From contig JAGGTI010000126.1 of the NCBI GenBank assembly GCA_021163775.1, forward strand, positions 1 through 41,911: DNA of 41,911 nt, in the 5' to 3' direction. Positions 14,774 to 24,277 of this stretch are shown piece by piece. The notes beneath the pieces are model-generated. The model was not told the origin of the DNA. It was given only the letters and a program-made list of their open reading frames with translations, and searched no databases. The DNA is from Candidatus Zixiibacteriota bacterium (GTDB lineage: Bacteria; Zixibacteria; MSB-5A5; GN15; FEB-12). A program made the translations under genes and the position numbers. Numbering within the stretch: the first letter of the stretch is position 1; each line of letters begins with the position of its first letter.

Positions 14774-17569
14774 ATGACTTTTCGAAAAACACTTCTGATG
14801 ATGCTGGCCCTGATTTTCAGCCTGGGTATGGCGGGGGAGGCGCTGGCCGATATTTCCAACGCCGCTGTGCTGTTCCTGCGAATAGCGCCTGGCTCTCGTG
14901 CGGCTGGAATGGGTGAAGCTTATGTGGCTATCGCCGATGATGCTACTGCTACCCATTGGAACCCGGCCGGGTTGGGTAACTATCCGCTCGCTGACACCTG
15001 GATCGAGTCCGATATTCCGCAGGCCTATCGACCAATCCTCGGTTTTGCGCCAATAAGCACTGGTGGTAGTAATAACTATCTCGATTACGACATCTGGGCT
15101 ATTACTCCCGCCGGTCTGATGCGGTACGACAACAAACGCTGGCATGTCAGCGAGGTGTTCAGCACCCGAACTGATGAGACTGCTGAGCAAAAGATCGTAG
15201 ACTATTTCAACGTCACCGATGAAACTCGTTTGGCTTCGATGGTTGAGCGTGTGGCCAGTCTCAATAATAAGGGTAGTCGTGACGAACTAATTCAACTTCG
15301 CGATAGTATTCTGGATGCGGTGCCGGCTGACTATGACCAACTGGAAACACTTACTCTGGAGCTTGATTCTCTTCCCGAGTGCTATTTGTTGTGCCGGGTC
15401 AACTGGGACAGAATTCGGGAAGTGCGAGAACGTTTGGTTGACGGACTTAAAGACAGCACCTTGACCGATACCGAGTGCGACCGGATCAGTGTTGCGGTAG
15501 AGCGTTCACGCAACCGCTTTTTGCCCGAGGATTTCCTGATTCCTTACGGTGCGCTCTTTGATGTTGAGCCTACCGCTATTGCCTCGACCGGTGAAATTCT
15601 GCTGGTTGGTTCGGCCCAGGGCTTGACAAGGTACAATGGCAAGAACTGGCAGATGGTTAAGACCGATGAAGGTTTTGATCTGAGTAATGTTACGGCGCTT
15701 CATGTCGTAGAAAGCTCGGTTCTAATAGCAACCGATCAAGGGGTAAAACTCTTTGACGGGCTTACTGCCCGATCCTTGACTACCGACGCCGGTTCTCTTC
15801 CGTCGGGTACGATCGATGCCATTGGTGGTAATTCACTGACCGAACTGTACGCTATTGTCGACGGCGAACTTTACCGTTACAATGGCCGCTACTGGAGTCA
15901 AACCCGTAACCATACGGTGGCGATTGACGATTCGATTGACAAGCTTGCGGCCCAGTATTCCATTTACGATACCGAAGCTGATAAACTTCGTTTTGTCGAA
16001 CGCTATCGCGAGCCACATGACCAACTGGCTCAAACTGAAGCGGCGGTAACGAATGCCGAAATAGAGGCCGCGACTGAACATGTTGCACTGGGTTCCACTG
16101 GGGCTGACGCCACTGTTGAGACCGCAGATACAATCTTGATTGATACCACAACCGTGATTGATGAAACGGAATCAGAGACTTCTGTTGTTGAATCAGATTC
16201 GGATGTTGAGCTTCCTGCTGAGCCAGTGGTCATTCCGGGTATTGATGTACCTTTCAATCCGGGCGATGTGATCCAGGTGCCGCTGGTGGCCAGCCTTAAA
16301 GGTAAGGCCAGAGCTATCTATGTTGATCGGGATCAACGTCTCTGGCTCGGTACTGACCAGGGTATCTTTTCGTTCGATGGTCAGGCTTGGGATGCCCCCG
16401 GTTACGAGGATTACGTTGTAGCTGAAGGTGAAACCCTTGACACCCTCGTTGCCAAGCGATCAAACTTGTCGGAGGAAGAGGCCGTTGTTTACCGCGAACT
16501 CCTGGCTGACATCAATGATCTTGACGCTGACCAACCCGAAGTTGGTACCAGTGTCAAAGTATATGCTAACCCTGCCGCCCGACCGGTGAACAGCATTGAT
16601 GGTGGTGGGCAACAGGTATTCTTTGCCACCGAAAATGGTCTGATCGAATATGACGGACAAAGCTGGTCACGATCTGGCCTGCGTGGTCTGACAAGGGCCA
16701 ACATTGTCGGTGTCAATACTCTTGGCAATGAAAGTTGGATTGCCAGTGACGAGAAACTGGTCATCAAAGGTCGCGGTCATTCGGAACTTTCTTTGATGCA
16801 CGTCAAGTGGTTGCCGGAACTGGCGGACGATCTCTATTACGAATTTTTCTCAGTTGTATCCAACAAGGAAGGGTGGGGAACATTTGGTGGCAGTGTTACA
16901 TTTATTTCCTACGGTAAGTTTGCTCGGACCAATGAAGACAGTCCGGAAATTGTCGGTGAATTTGAATCTTTCGATATTGCCGGGGCGATTTCCTACGGTA
17001 CTTCGTTGAATAGCAAGCTCAAGGCTGGTCTATCATTCAAAGTCATCTATTCGCGTCTAACCGATCAAGGCGCCGGCGCCGAACAGGGTTCCGGTACGGC
17101 TACGGGGTTTGGTGTTGATCTTGGTTTGTTGTATCATATGAATTCGCGTCTGACTTTGGGAATGGCAATAACCAACCTGGGTCCCCAAATGTCGTACATT
17201 GATGCCGCTCAGTCCGATCCATTGCCACGAAATTTGGCAATTGGTTTTGCCTACACACTGCTCCAGTCAGATTACACCAAGTTGCTGGTCACGGCTGAGA
17301 TAAACAAACTCATGGTGGGTCTTGATGACCGATCGGGTGAGGAACTCCGGCAGAGTGTTATAAACGGCGGTGCTGAGTTTACATACGCCAATTTGTTTGC
17401 CGCCAGAGCAGGTTATATTTACGATTCGGAAGGCTCAATCAAAACTCCGACACTCGGTTTCGGCCTGTCGCCATTTTCATGGGGTGAGTTCGATTTTGCT
17501 TATATCCCGAGTCAGGATGATTTTTCCTTAGCTAATACCTTGCGCATCTCGGCTCGGTTTATTTTCTAA
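14774..17569 (+). CDS. porV: PorV/PorQ-family outer-membrane protein with a large inserted beta-propeller region
   Basis: PorV is an outer-membrane barrel that shuttles type IX cargo from the translocon to PorU. 931 residues from ATG 14774 (AGGTGGAG upstream), more than twice the usual about 390. Signal peptide 1-25; PorV opening AAVLFLRIAPGSRAAGMGEAYVA-type motif (30-52) and HWNPAGLG (61-68). The barrel resumes only at about 675 with HVKWLPELADDLYY and runs to the final RFIF. Between them, about 580 residues hold repeats of the kind GLTRYNGKNW, GVKLFDG, YRYNGRYW, GIFSFDGQAW and GLIEYDGQSW (propeller blades like those of two-component sensor periplasmic domains) and a LysM-like piece (VVAEGETLDTLVAKR). 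The reading frame is intact, so the insertion looks functional. The frame opens at 14738, but that start lacks a signal peptide. Confidence 0.83.
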   Translation: MTFRKTLLMMLALIFSLGMAGEALADISNAAVLFLRIAPGSRAAGMGEAYVAIADDATATHWNPAGLGNYPLADTWIESDIPQAYRPILGFAPISTGGSNNYLDYDIWAITPAGLMRYDNKRWHVSEVFSTRTDETAEQKIVDYFNVTDETRLASMVERVASLNNKGSRDELIQLRDSILDAVPADYDQLETLTLELDSLPECYLLCRVNWDRIREVRERLVDGLKDSTLTDTECDRISVAVERSRNRFLPEDFLIPYGALFDVEPTAIASTGEILLVGSAQGLTRYNGKNWQMVKTDEGFDLSNVTALHVVESSVLIATDQGVKLFDGLTARSLTTDAGSLPSGTIDAIGGNSLTELYAIVDGELYRYNGRYWSQTRNHTVAIDDSIDKLAAQYSIYDTEADKLRFVERYREPHDQLAQTEAAVTNAEIEAATEHVALGSTGADATVETADTILIDTTTVIDETESETSVVESDSDVELPAEPVVIPGIDVPFNPGDVIQVPLVASLKGKARAIYVDRDQRLWLGTDQGIFSFDGQAWDAPGYEDYVVAEGETLDTLVAKRSNLSEEEAVVYRELLADINDLDADQPEVGTSVKVYANPAARPVNSIDGGGQQVFFATENGLIEYDGQSWSRSGLRGLTRANIVGVNTLGNESWIASDEKLVIKGRGHSELSLMHVKWLPELADDLYYEFFSVVSNKEGWGTFGGSVTFISYGKFARTNEDSPEIVGEFESFDIAGAISYGTSLNSKLKAGLSFKVIYSRLTDQGAGAEQGSGTATGFGVDLGLLYHMNSRLTLGMAITNLGPQMSYIDAAQSDPLPRNLAIGFAYTLLQSDYTKLLVTAEINKLMVGLDDRSGEELRQSVINGGAEFTYANLFAARAGYIYDSEGSIKTPTLGFGLSPFSWGEFDFAYIPSQDDFSLANTLRISARFIF

Positions 17570-17579
17570 GAGGCTACTA

Positions 17580-20500
17580 ATGATATCTGTCATAGGAAGA
17601 CGACAACAACATAGATTTATTTCGCTTATCTGCCTGATGGCTGGCCTTATGGTCGGCCTGCCATCGGACGCCGATGCGGACAAACTTTGGAGGGGTGATC
17701 GCTTAGCGCCTGACACGCTCACATCACCCAATATTGTGCATCGCCATTGTCTCACACCGGAGGGCAATGACCGCCGTTTGGGTCGAACTTCGGACGGGCG
17801 GTGGATGTTGCCGAAGACGGCGCTTGCGGCCGATTTTGACACCACGCTCCACTGTTTAGTTTTGCGGTTCAATTTTCAGTACGAGACCACTGACGACCCG
17901 AATACCACCGGGCGTGGGAGCATGGATATGTCGCGGCCACTGGATACTCTCACTGATGAGGAGTATATCGCGAGAGTGGGCCATTTGACTGATCCGCCGC
18001 CTCATGATTCGCTATATTTCGATGCGCATCTGCAGGCACTTAGCCGGTACTGGGAAACGATTTCCGGTGGGAAGGTTCATCTTACCTGGGATATTTACCC
18101 GCCGGCACGGGATTCTGTTTACGAATTGCCGTACCCGATGAGCCACTATGGTCGGTGTGATTTCTCTGATGTTGTAACAGGTCTGGAGTACTATTTTGTT
18201 GACGGTCTTCGACTGGCCGATACCACCAGTCCCGAGATAGATTTTTCAAACTACGGGGCTATCTTTCTGTTTCACGCTGGTTCAGATCGCCAAAGTGATA
18301 TTGGCTTTCCTGTTACCTGTTCGGATCTGTTCAGCGGATACATCAAGTTTGGTGGCGAGGTGGCTGTGGACGACTCCACATACTTTATTTGTGACGGCTT
18401 GATGATGCCTGAGACAAATGTTCAGGATAACCGGGCGACCGCACTCAATGCCGTGATGGCACATGAATTCGGACATCAACTGGGTCTGGTTGATATGTAC
18501 AGCACCGAGAATTTCTTTTCCCAATTAGGTGATTTTGCCCTGATGGACAACAACGGTTTCGGCACTGGTATCGATTTTGGCTGGCCGGTTGGTCGAGTCT
18601 TTGGTGCTATTCCGTTATATCCTTGTGCTTGGTCGCGCGCTTTTCTTGGCATGGATGAAGTCCACGACTTTAGGCGTGATACTTCCGATGTGATGATAAC
18701 CGCGGCTGAATTACGTCAGGATCCGGGTATCAAGATTGCCCGCATTCCCATTACCGAGAACGAGTACTACCTGGCCGAGGTGCGACTGGAAGAAGTCGAT
18801 AACCACACCACCTATGTTTTAGCTGATCAGACCACCAGTGTTATTCAGGGACCGGTTGACTCAACGCGATCTTTCACCGGTGAATACGACTTCCTGATGC
18901 CTGGTTCCGGAATGTTAATTTATCATGTTGATGAAGAAGTCGCGGGTCTTGATTACGTTGGCAATGGCCGAAACAATTTTCTCAACAATACTCTCCAATG
19001 GTATCGAAATGAACGTAAGTTCGTCCGTTTGGTGGAGGCTGATGGCCTGGTCCATTTTGGTGGTGACTATTATGCCGGGTTCGGATCGCAGGGCGACTTT
19101 TTCCGAGATGACCTAAAAACTTTGCTTACGCCCAATAGTAATCCGAATACGTTCGACAACTCCGGCAACAACAGCCATATCTTTATCGACAATATCCATC
19201 GTCTTGAAGTCGATAGTATTGGGGGGCGTGATAACCACTATATGTTATTTGATCTTGAGATCGATCGCAAAGTAAATGGTTTTCCCGTTCGGGCTGGAGT
19301 TCCCTGGATGGGGCTGGCTCCGATAGCCGATGATCTCGATGGTGATGGTACGCCCGAATTAATTGCCGCTACAGGACAGGTCCTGTCGGTTGTGACGTCC
19401 ACCGGCGACAATTTCATTCGCAAAATAGACAGTTGCCCGTCCTGTCCGATTTATTACGATACTGCGGTGACTTCGATCAATCGTGGTATTGATGTCAATC
19501 CAGCCGCGACCTACCCCGTCCCGGTGTATGCCCTTGCGCCTTCCCCAATCACAGCGGGTCCGGTGACTGGTCGATATGATGCTACTGATACCGAGCGATT
19601 GGTAGCGGTTGGTCATCGGGACGAGTTATTTAATAACTGGTCGGTGGCGTTGTACGAACCGAGAGATTTGGACAACGACGCCGAGGCTGACCTGAGGGTG
19701 TCGCTCCTGATTAGTAGTCAACCGCTGGGACTCTCGTTCGGTGATTCGATACTTTACTGTGTGGCAACAGGTGGTGACTCGATCAATTCTCCTAAAGTGG
19801 TTTACCGGTGGAGTCTTCCAAATGCCACTCCACAAGTTGTTACATGGGAGGACAGTAGTCTCTACTATGGTCATAGTCGTATTGGCGATGATCTGGTAGT
19901 ACTGACGAGCAATACGATAACCGGTGAAAATGACTATTCTACGCTTCATATTGTGTCGGACACGGTTTACACCTATGATTTGGATAAGCTGTATATCTGG
20001 GGTCCGGTGACGGCGGATATCAATCTGGACGGTCAACCCGAAATAGTGCTTTTCACTCCTGAAGGCGATGGCCTGTTGCTGACTGTCGATACAACCGGTG
20101 CGGAAACAACATTCTCGATTTTGAATCAGCGGGCAATTGGCCGACTTATCACAACCGCTCCGGTGATTGGTGATGTTGATCTTGATGGTCGTCCGGACAT
20201 CATCGTGGGTGGCGTGAACGAGCTGCTTGCTTTTAATGCTGACCTTATTTTTAAGACCGATTTTCCGCGCGAGGTTGATGAGCGCTTCCTTGAAGTCGGC
20301 GTGATCGCCCCGCCAGTCGTGGCTGATATTGAGCGTGGTGGGGTGCCGGAGATTATTTTCCCCACAGCGGTCGGAAATTTTTATTCGTATAGTTCGGAAT
20401 TGAGTTATGGTTTTCCACTCTCGAGCGGTGAACAGCGTTGGCCGGGGTCGAGTTCTTCGGCGGTTGTGTTTGATGACTCAACCGGTTCCAAGCTGGCCTT

Positions 20501-20927
20501 CCTGGGAGGCGATGGCTGGATGTATGCATGGGAAGTCGAACCGGGTATGCAGGCAAGTTTCTGGCCGATGAACGGTGGTGGACCTGAAGGCAAATTTACT
20601 TTCGAAAGCGAACGCCTGCCGACCATTGCGGAACCGTCAACAGTTTTTGACGATAGTCGATTTTATAACTATCCTAATCCGGTGCGAGGTGATCAGACCT
20701 GCATCCGGTATTACTTAGGCGCTGACGCATCGTCAGTTGAACTTAAGATTTTCGATCTCTCAGGTGTAGAGATTGAGCATCTTAACGGGACAACGCGCGG
20801 TGGTGCCGACAACGAAGTGCTGTGGTATTGTTCAAATGTGACAACCGGGGTGTATCGCTGTGTGATAAGCGTTGATTTCGGTGGCGACACTGAGACCGCG
20901 TTCACTGATATCGCCATTGTGAGATGA
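17580..20927 (+). CDS. Secreted M6-family metalloprotease with FG-GAP-like repeats and T9SS-type C-terminal domain
   Basis: 1115 residues with a signal peptide (to about 35). The M6 (immune inhibitor A-like) zinc protease domain contains HEFGHQLGLVD with His295, Glu296 and His299, and a following LMDNNGFG turn. From about 580 come FG-GAP/integrin-like calcium repeats: DDLDGDGTPEL, DINLDGQPEI and DVDLDGRPDI. The last about 85 residues carry NYPNPVRGDQ and LKIFDLSGVEI, the type A sorting domain that would target it to the type IX system. AAGAGG precedes the ATG. It lies 10 bases after porV, suggesting it is a dedicated cargo of the same operon. Substrate unknown. Confidence 0.88.
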   Translation: MISVIGRRQQHRFISLICLMAGLMVGLPSDADADKLWRGDRLAPDTLTSPNIVHRHCLTPEGNDRRLGRTSDGRWMLPKTALAADFDTTLHCLVLRFNFQYETTDDPNTTGRGSMDMSRPLDTLTDEEYIARVGHLTDPPPHDSLYFDAHLQALSRYWETISGGKVHLTWDIYPPARDSVYELPYPMSHYGRCDFSDVVTGLEYYFVDGLRLADTTSPEIDFSNYGAIFLFHAGSDRQSDIGFPVTCSDLFSGYIKFGGEVAVDDSTYFICDGLMMPETNVQDNRATALNAVMAHEFGHQLGLVDMYSTENFFSQLGDFALMDNNGFGTGIDFGWPVGRVFGAIPLYPCAWSRAFLGMDEVHDFRRDTSDVMITAAELRQDPGIKIARIPITENEYYLAEVRLEEVDNHTTYVLADQTTSVIQGPVDSTRSFTGEYDFLMPGSGMLIYHVDEEVAGLDYVGNGRNNFLNNTLQWYRNERKFVRLVEADGLVHFGGDYYAGFGSQGDFFRDDLKTLLTPNSNPNTFDNSGNNSHIFIDNIHRLEVDSIGGRDNHYMLFDLEIDRKVNGFPVRAGVPWMGLAPIADDLDGDGTPELIAATGQVLSVVTSTGDNFIRKIDSCPSCPIYYDTAVTSINRGIDVNPAATYPVPVYALAPSPITAGPVTGRYDATDTERLVAVGHRDELFNNWSVALYEPRDLDNDAEADLRVSLLISSQPLGLSFGDSILYCVATGGDSINSPKVVYRWSLPNATPQVVTWEDSSLYYGHSRIGDDLVVLTSNTITGENDYSTLHIVSDTVYTYDLDKLYIWGPVTADINLDGQPEIVLFTPEGDGLLLTVDTTGAETTFSILNQRAIGRLITTAPVIGDVDLDGRPDIIVGGVNELLAFNADLIFKTDFPREVDERFLEVGVIAPPVVADIERGGVPEIIFPTAVGNFYSYSSELSYGFPLSSGEQRWPGSSSSAVVFDDSTGSKLAFLGGDGWMYAWEVEPGMQASFWPMNGGGPEGKFTFESERLPTIAEPSTVFDDSRFYNYPNPVRGDQTCIRYYLGADASSVELKIFDLSGVEIEHLNGTTRGGADNEVLWYCSNVTTGVYRCVISVDFGGDTETAFTDIAIVR

Positions 20928-20938
20928 AGGATTATTTG

Positions 20939-21865
20939 ATGTCTGCAAGATTGATTTGGCTTATTTTGATTTTTTGTGTAATTTTTGGTTCTGTGTCCGT
21001 TATTGCTCAGACAGTAGAACTGCAATCCTCATGGCTGGAAGAAGACGCCCACAGGGTTAGATTCGGAGCTACAATGGCCTCGGGGGCTGTTGGCTTTAGT
21101 GGCTCAACTATGGCTCTGTTGAGCGTTGGCGAGGATAGTATATCCACTGTCGAAATTAAGCAGGTAGTGCGCAAATCACCCATTAAGGCATTCCTGCTTT
21201 CGGCGGTATTGCCGGGTGCGGGCCAATTTTACCTCGGCAACCGCCTTAAGGCGTTGGTCTTTCTTGGTGTCGAGGCGACCGCGTGGGGTTTTGAGGCTAA
21301 ACTCCGGGGGCAGGGTGACACTCGCACGGACGAATTTGAACAGTTCAACAGGGATCACTGGATTCAATCAAACTACGAAGATTACCTGGCTTGGAACTAT
21401 GGTGGAATTCGCGATGACGAATTAATACATGTTACAGAAATATCACACCATTTGCCGAAGACTCGCACTCAGCAATATTATGAGATGACCGGTAAGTACA
21501 ACCAGTTCTCCTGGGGTTGGGACGACGCCAATTACGACGGCAACTACCTCGAAAATTACGATGCCATTAACCCGCCCCCGACTATTACCAACGAAGTGTT
21601 TGCACCGGTTTCGGTCCGGCGGGTGGCTTACGAAGGTATGCGCCACGATGCTAACGAGAAATATGATCAGGCGCGAAAGATGGTCGCTGTGGCGATTGTG
21701 AATCATTTGGTGAGTGGTTTCGAAGCGTTATTCGCGGCCAATCGGTACAATAAGCAAGTCGCCAGCAATGATACCGAATTTGCAAGGCTGGATTTCCAAG
21801 CCTCGCTTAAGTCGTACTCAGCCAATAGGGATACCCCGTTTGTGCAACTTAGCTACAAGTTTTGA
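20939..21865 (+). CDS. DUF5683-like membrane-associated protein
   Basis: 308 residues from ATG 20939, chosen because GAAGGA lies seven bases upstream; a frame-equivalent ATG at 20924 overlaps the previous stop (ATGA). Signal peptide 1-24 (SARLIWLILIFC...VIAQ). The core KAFLLSAVLPGAGQFYLGNRLKA followed by a hydrophobic stretch is the signature of DUF5683, whose function is unknown; it is often found with secretion and envelope genes. The C-terminal part is polar and ends QLSYKF, as an outer-membrane strand might. A second, similar gene follows 12 bases later. Confidence 0.75.
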   Translation: MSARLIWLILIFCVIFGSVSVIAQTVELQSSWLEEDAHRVRFGATMASGAVGFSGSTMALLSVGEDSISTVEIKQVVRKSPIKAFLLSAVLPGAGQFYLGNRLKALVFLGVEATAWGFEAKLRGQGDTRTDEFEQFNRDHWIQSNYEDYLAWNYGGIRDDELIHVTEISHHLPKTRTQQYYEMTGKYNQFSWGWDDANYDGNYLENYDAINPPPTITNEVFAPVSVRRVAYEGMRHDANEKYDQARKMVAVAIVNHLVSGFEALFAANRYNKQVASNDTEFARLDFQASLKSYSANRDTPFVQLSYKF

Positions 21866-21877
21866 TGGAGGTCTGAC

Positions 21878-22678
21878 GTGACCGCAAAGTACATCATGAT
21901 GTTTTTTATCCTGCTGTTGCTGGCAACCAGCGCAAGTGGCGCGGTACGGTTAGGTGAGACTCCGGTCCAGAATGCGTTGCAGGCCGAGATCGCCTATGAC
22001 AATGTGGAACCGGTGCGGGTTCGCTTTCAGGCGTGGGGCGATGATGATTTCGGTGGCTCCGGCCAACAGTTGATATCTGGAAGTAAATCAGTTTTCAAAG
22101 CCGCGCTGTTTTCAACCCTGATTCCTGGTGGCGGACAGTATTACCTTGGTAAACGCAAAACCGCGCGGTATTTCTTTGCCGCTGAGGCGCTGACCTGGCT
22201 CGGCTATTTTTCATTCAATACCTATGGCAACTGGCGACAGGATGACTACATTGCTTATGCGGCTACCCACGCCAACGCTGACCTGGCAGGCAAGAACGAT
22301 GAATTTCTCACCTGGGTCGGTTTCTATAACAACATCCGTGAGTTCAACAGTTTTGGTCGCGCCTGGGATCCCGATCGTCCCTACCTGCCGGATACACCCG
22401 AAAATCACTGGGAGTGGAAAACTGACGATGAGCGCCAAACCTACCGCGATCTAAAGAACCGCAGTCTTGAAGCATTTCGTCGTTCCGACTTCATGATCGG
22501 GGTGGCAATTCTGGGTCGGGTAGTATCGGTAATCGATGCCGTACGCAGTGCTCGACGGATGAGTCGTCGTATCGATATGGATTTCTCAGATGTGGGTCAG
22601 AACCGCAGTGTTAAGTTGTCGGTGGATCCATTTTCAATGCGACGTCAGGTATGTCTTACTTTTTATCCCGGTTTTTGA
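21878..22678 (+). CDS. DUF5683-like membrane-associated protein, paralogue of the preceding gene
   Basis: 266 residues starting at GTG 21878 with a very good ribosome site (GGAGG, six bases upstream). Signal peptide 1-22 (ATSASGA). The motif KAALFSTLIPGGGQYYLGKRKTARYF with the following FAAEALTWLGY parallels the preceding protein at the same place, so the two are tandem paralogues. The C-terminus has VIDAVRSARR. It shares the operon of the porU cluster. The end overlaps the start of the next gene by 28 bases. Confidence 0.75.
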   Translation: MTAKYIMMFFILLLLATSASGAVRLGETPVQNALQAEIAYDNVEPVRVRFQAWGDDDFGGSGQQLISGSKSVFKAALFSTLIPGGGQYYLGKRKTARYFFAAEALTWLGYFSFNTYGNWRQDDYIAYAATHANADLAGKNDEFLTWVGFYNNIREFNSFGRAWDPDRPYLPDTPENHWEWKTDDERQTYRDLKNRSLEAFRRSDFMIGVAILGRVVSVIDAVRSARRMSRRIDMDFSDVGQNRSVKLSVDPFSMRRQVCLTFYPGF

Positions 22679-23655
22679 ATCGTTACAACCAGTGCGGTCT
22701 GACCGCTCTTGTTGTGCTGACCATTATAATGTGGGGTTGTGGCGGTCGCCCTCAACCAGCTAATGAACAGTTTGTCATTCAGTCGATTCCGGTAGCTCTC
22801 ATTCTCGAAAAAGAAATTAGGGGTAGAATCCTGGGACAGAGTATCAAAGCCCCAACAGGATTGGCCGTAGATCGCCGTGGTACGTTGTTCCTCGTTGACG
22901 GCGGGAGCAATCGGGTTATTTGGTTCAACACCGATCTGGTAGCGTTACGATCAATTGAAGGTGCTACCACTCGTAGTGGGCTATTTGATGAACCCCGTTC
23001 GGTGACGGTTGATGAAGACCTGAATCTCTGGGTGGCCGATGCTGGCAATCGACGCCTGGTGCAGTACAGCGAACGAATGGAGTTTATCGACGAAATCGAC
23101 CTGCACGACGACAATAACCCGCTTAGTTTTGGGCATCCGGACGGCATCGCGGTGAGCAAATTCGGCGAGACCTATGTGGTCGATTCCGATAACGACCGGA
23201 TAGCGGTGCTAAATACGTTTGGAAAGATCGATCGTTTTGTGGGAGATTTTGGCTACCCCGGTGGCAATCTGGATGAGCCAGCCGGGATGACGATAGACCG
23301 TCACGATCACCTATACGTGTGCGATGCCGGTAACCATCGGGTTATGTTATACGATGACCGTGGAGGGATTATTCGGGAGATAACCCACGAGACGCTTGAT
23401 GAGCCAGGATCGGTTGCGATAGATCGTGGTGGGCGCGTGTGGGTGCTGGATCGCGTGACCTCGCTGATTCATTGTTTTTCTGCCGATGGCGAACTGGTGG
23501 CGACTGTCGGGCCGATGATCTCAGGGGTAGCTACCGCTCTCAGGAATCCGTCAGATGTGGCGTTTACTACCGAGGGTCATCTCGCGATTTCCGATACCGG
23601 CAACGATCGTCTGCTGATTTGCCGCATCATGTATGAAGACGCCCGACCAGAGTAG
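22651..23655 (+). CDS. NHL-repeat lipoprotein
   Basis: 334 residues. A lipoprotein signal ends at MWGC (Cys30). The rest is built of about six NHL blades, each with a G-hAVD-G-hahaD-G--Rh pattern: GLAVDRRGTLFLVDGGSNRV, SVTVDEDLNLWVADAGNRRL, GIAVSKFGETYVVDSDNDRI and GMTIDRHDHLYVCDAGNHRV, then two weaker ones. Such propellers bind proteins or surface ligands. The start at 22651 overlaps the previous gene; no later start would keep the signal peptide. It is the last gene of the cluster; a repeat follows. Confidence 0.85.
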   Translation: MSYFLSRFLNRYNQCGLTALVVLTIIMWGCGGRPQPANEQFVIQSIPVALILEKEIRGRILGQSIKAPTGLAVDRRGTLFLVDGGSNRVIWFNTDLVALRSIEGATTRSGLFDEPRSVTVDEDLNLWVADAGNRRLVQYSERMEFIDEIDLHDDNNPLSFGHPDGIAVSKFGETYVVDSDNDRIAVLNTFGKIDRFVGDFGYPGGNLDEPAGMTIDRHDHLYVCDAGNHRVMLYDDRGGIIREITHETLDEPGSVAIDRGGRVWVLDRVTSLIHCFSADGELVATVGPMISGVATALRNPSDVAFTTEGHLAISDTGNDRLLICRIMYEDARPE

Positions 23656-23687
23656 CGATCATCATATCTGCTTATCCGTTCATTTAG

Positions 23688-23720
23688 GATAGTAGGTTGG
23701 AACCCCTTGGTGGTTCCGCC
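23688..23720. repeat. Dispersed intergenic repeat
   Basis: GGATAGTAGGTTGGAACC-CCTTGGT-GGTTCCGCC: same core as the repeats at 2436-2459 and 5769-5800, in the opposite orientation to the latter. Confidence 0.65.
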
Positions 23721-23788
23721 AGAAGCTCTATTGTAGCGGGTTCGAAGACGGCCCCGCCCTTGTATCTTAACTTCCAACTGCCGCGTGA

Positions 23789-24256
23789 TCAGTATCCAAA
23801 GCGGGGATTGACAATGTTGTTGTATATCGAGCCGAACGAATAACTGAGACCACATGATATGGAGTAAGAATAACTGGTGGCCAGTTCCGTGCGGTGCAAC
23901 AGGACGTCATTGTTGGACAATTCGCCTTTGGGTAGCGAGAGTTGGTCGTGGATACGGGAGGTGCGGCCCCACATATTGAAGGACAGACCCTCGGTTACCC
24001 GAAGCGACAAGTTGCTGTACAGCTCCAGTCGGTACTTGGTTGCATCATAAAAATAATGTGAACTGCTTAGACTAATGTCCGCGTCGCTCCAAGGCTCAAC
24101 CATCTCCAGGCTTATGCTCAATCTCTGGCTCATGAGCCATTCGTTCTGTTTGTCGTAGAGGGTTTCTTCTTCGTAATCAGAATAGTAGTAGACTCCTGTA
24201 CGAAATGCAACCTCGGTTTGTTTCAGCGGTGCCTGATACTTGTTGACGGGGCGCAC
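23789..24256 (-). pseudogene. 5'-truncated outer-membrane beta-barrel protein gene
   Basis: Minus-strand frame of 155 codons full of alternating beta-strand pattern (LRVTEGLSFNMWGR, TSYSYSISCGLSYSFG) and ending in a barrel-like SIYNNIVNPRFGY. There is no signal peptide: the open frame begins at a GTG (24256) and is closed by TAA three codons further up, so the N-terminal half is missing. Its 5' end overlaps the putative start region of the prenyltransferase gene on the other strand. It most likely is the remaining C-terminal half of a barrel protein. A small intact protein is possible but would lack an export signal. Confidence 0.55.
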
Positions 24257-24277
24257 AATATCAACTTAACCTTGATC

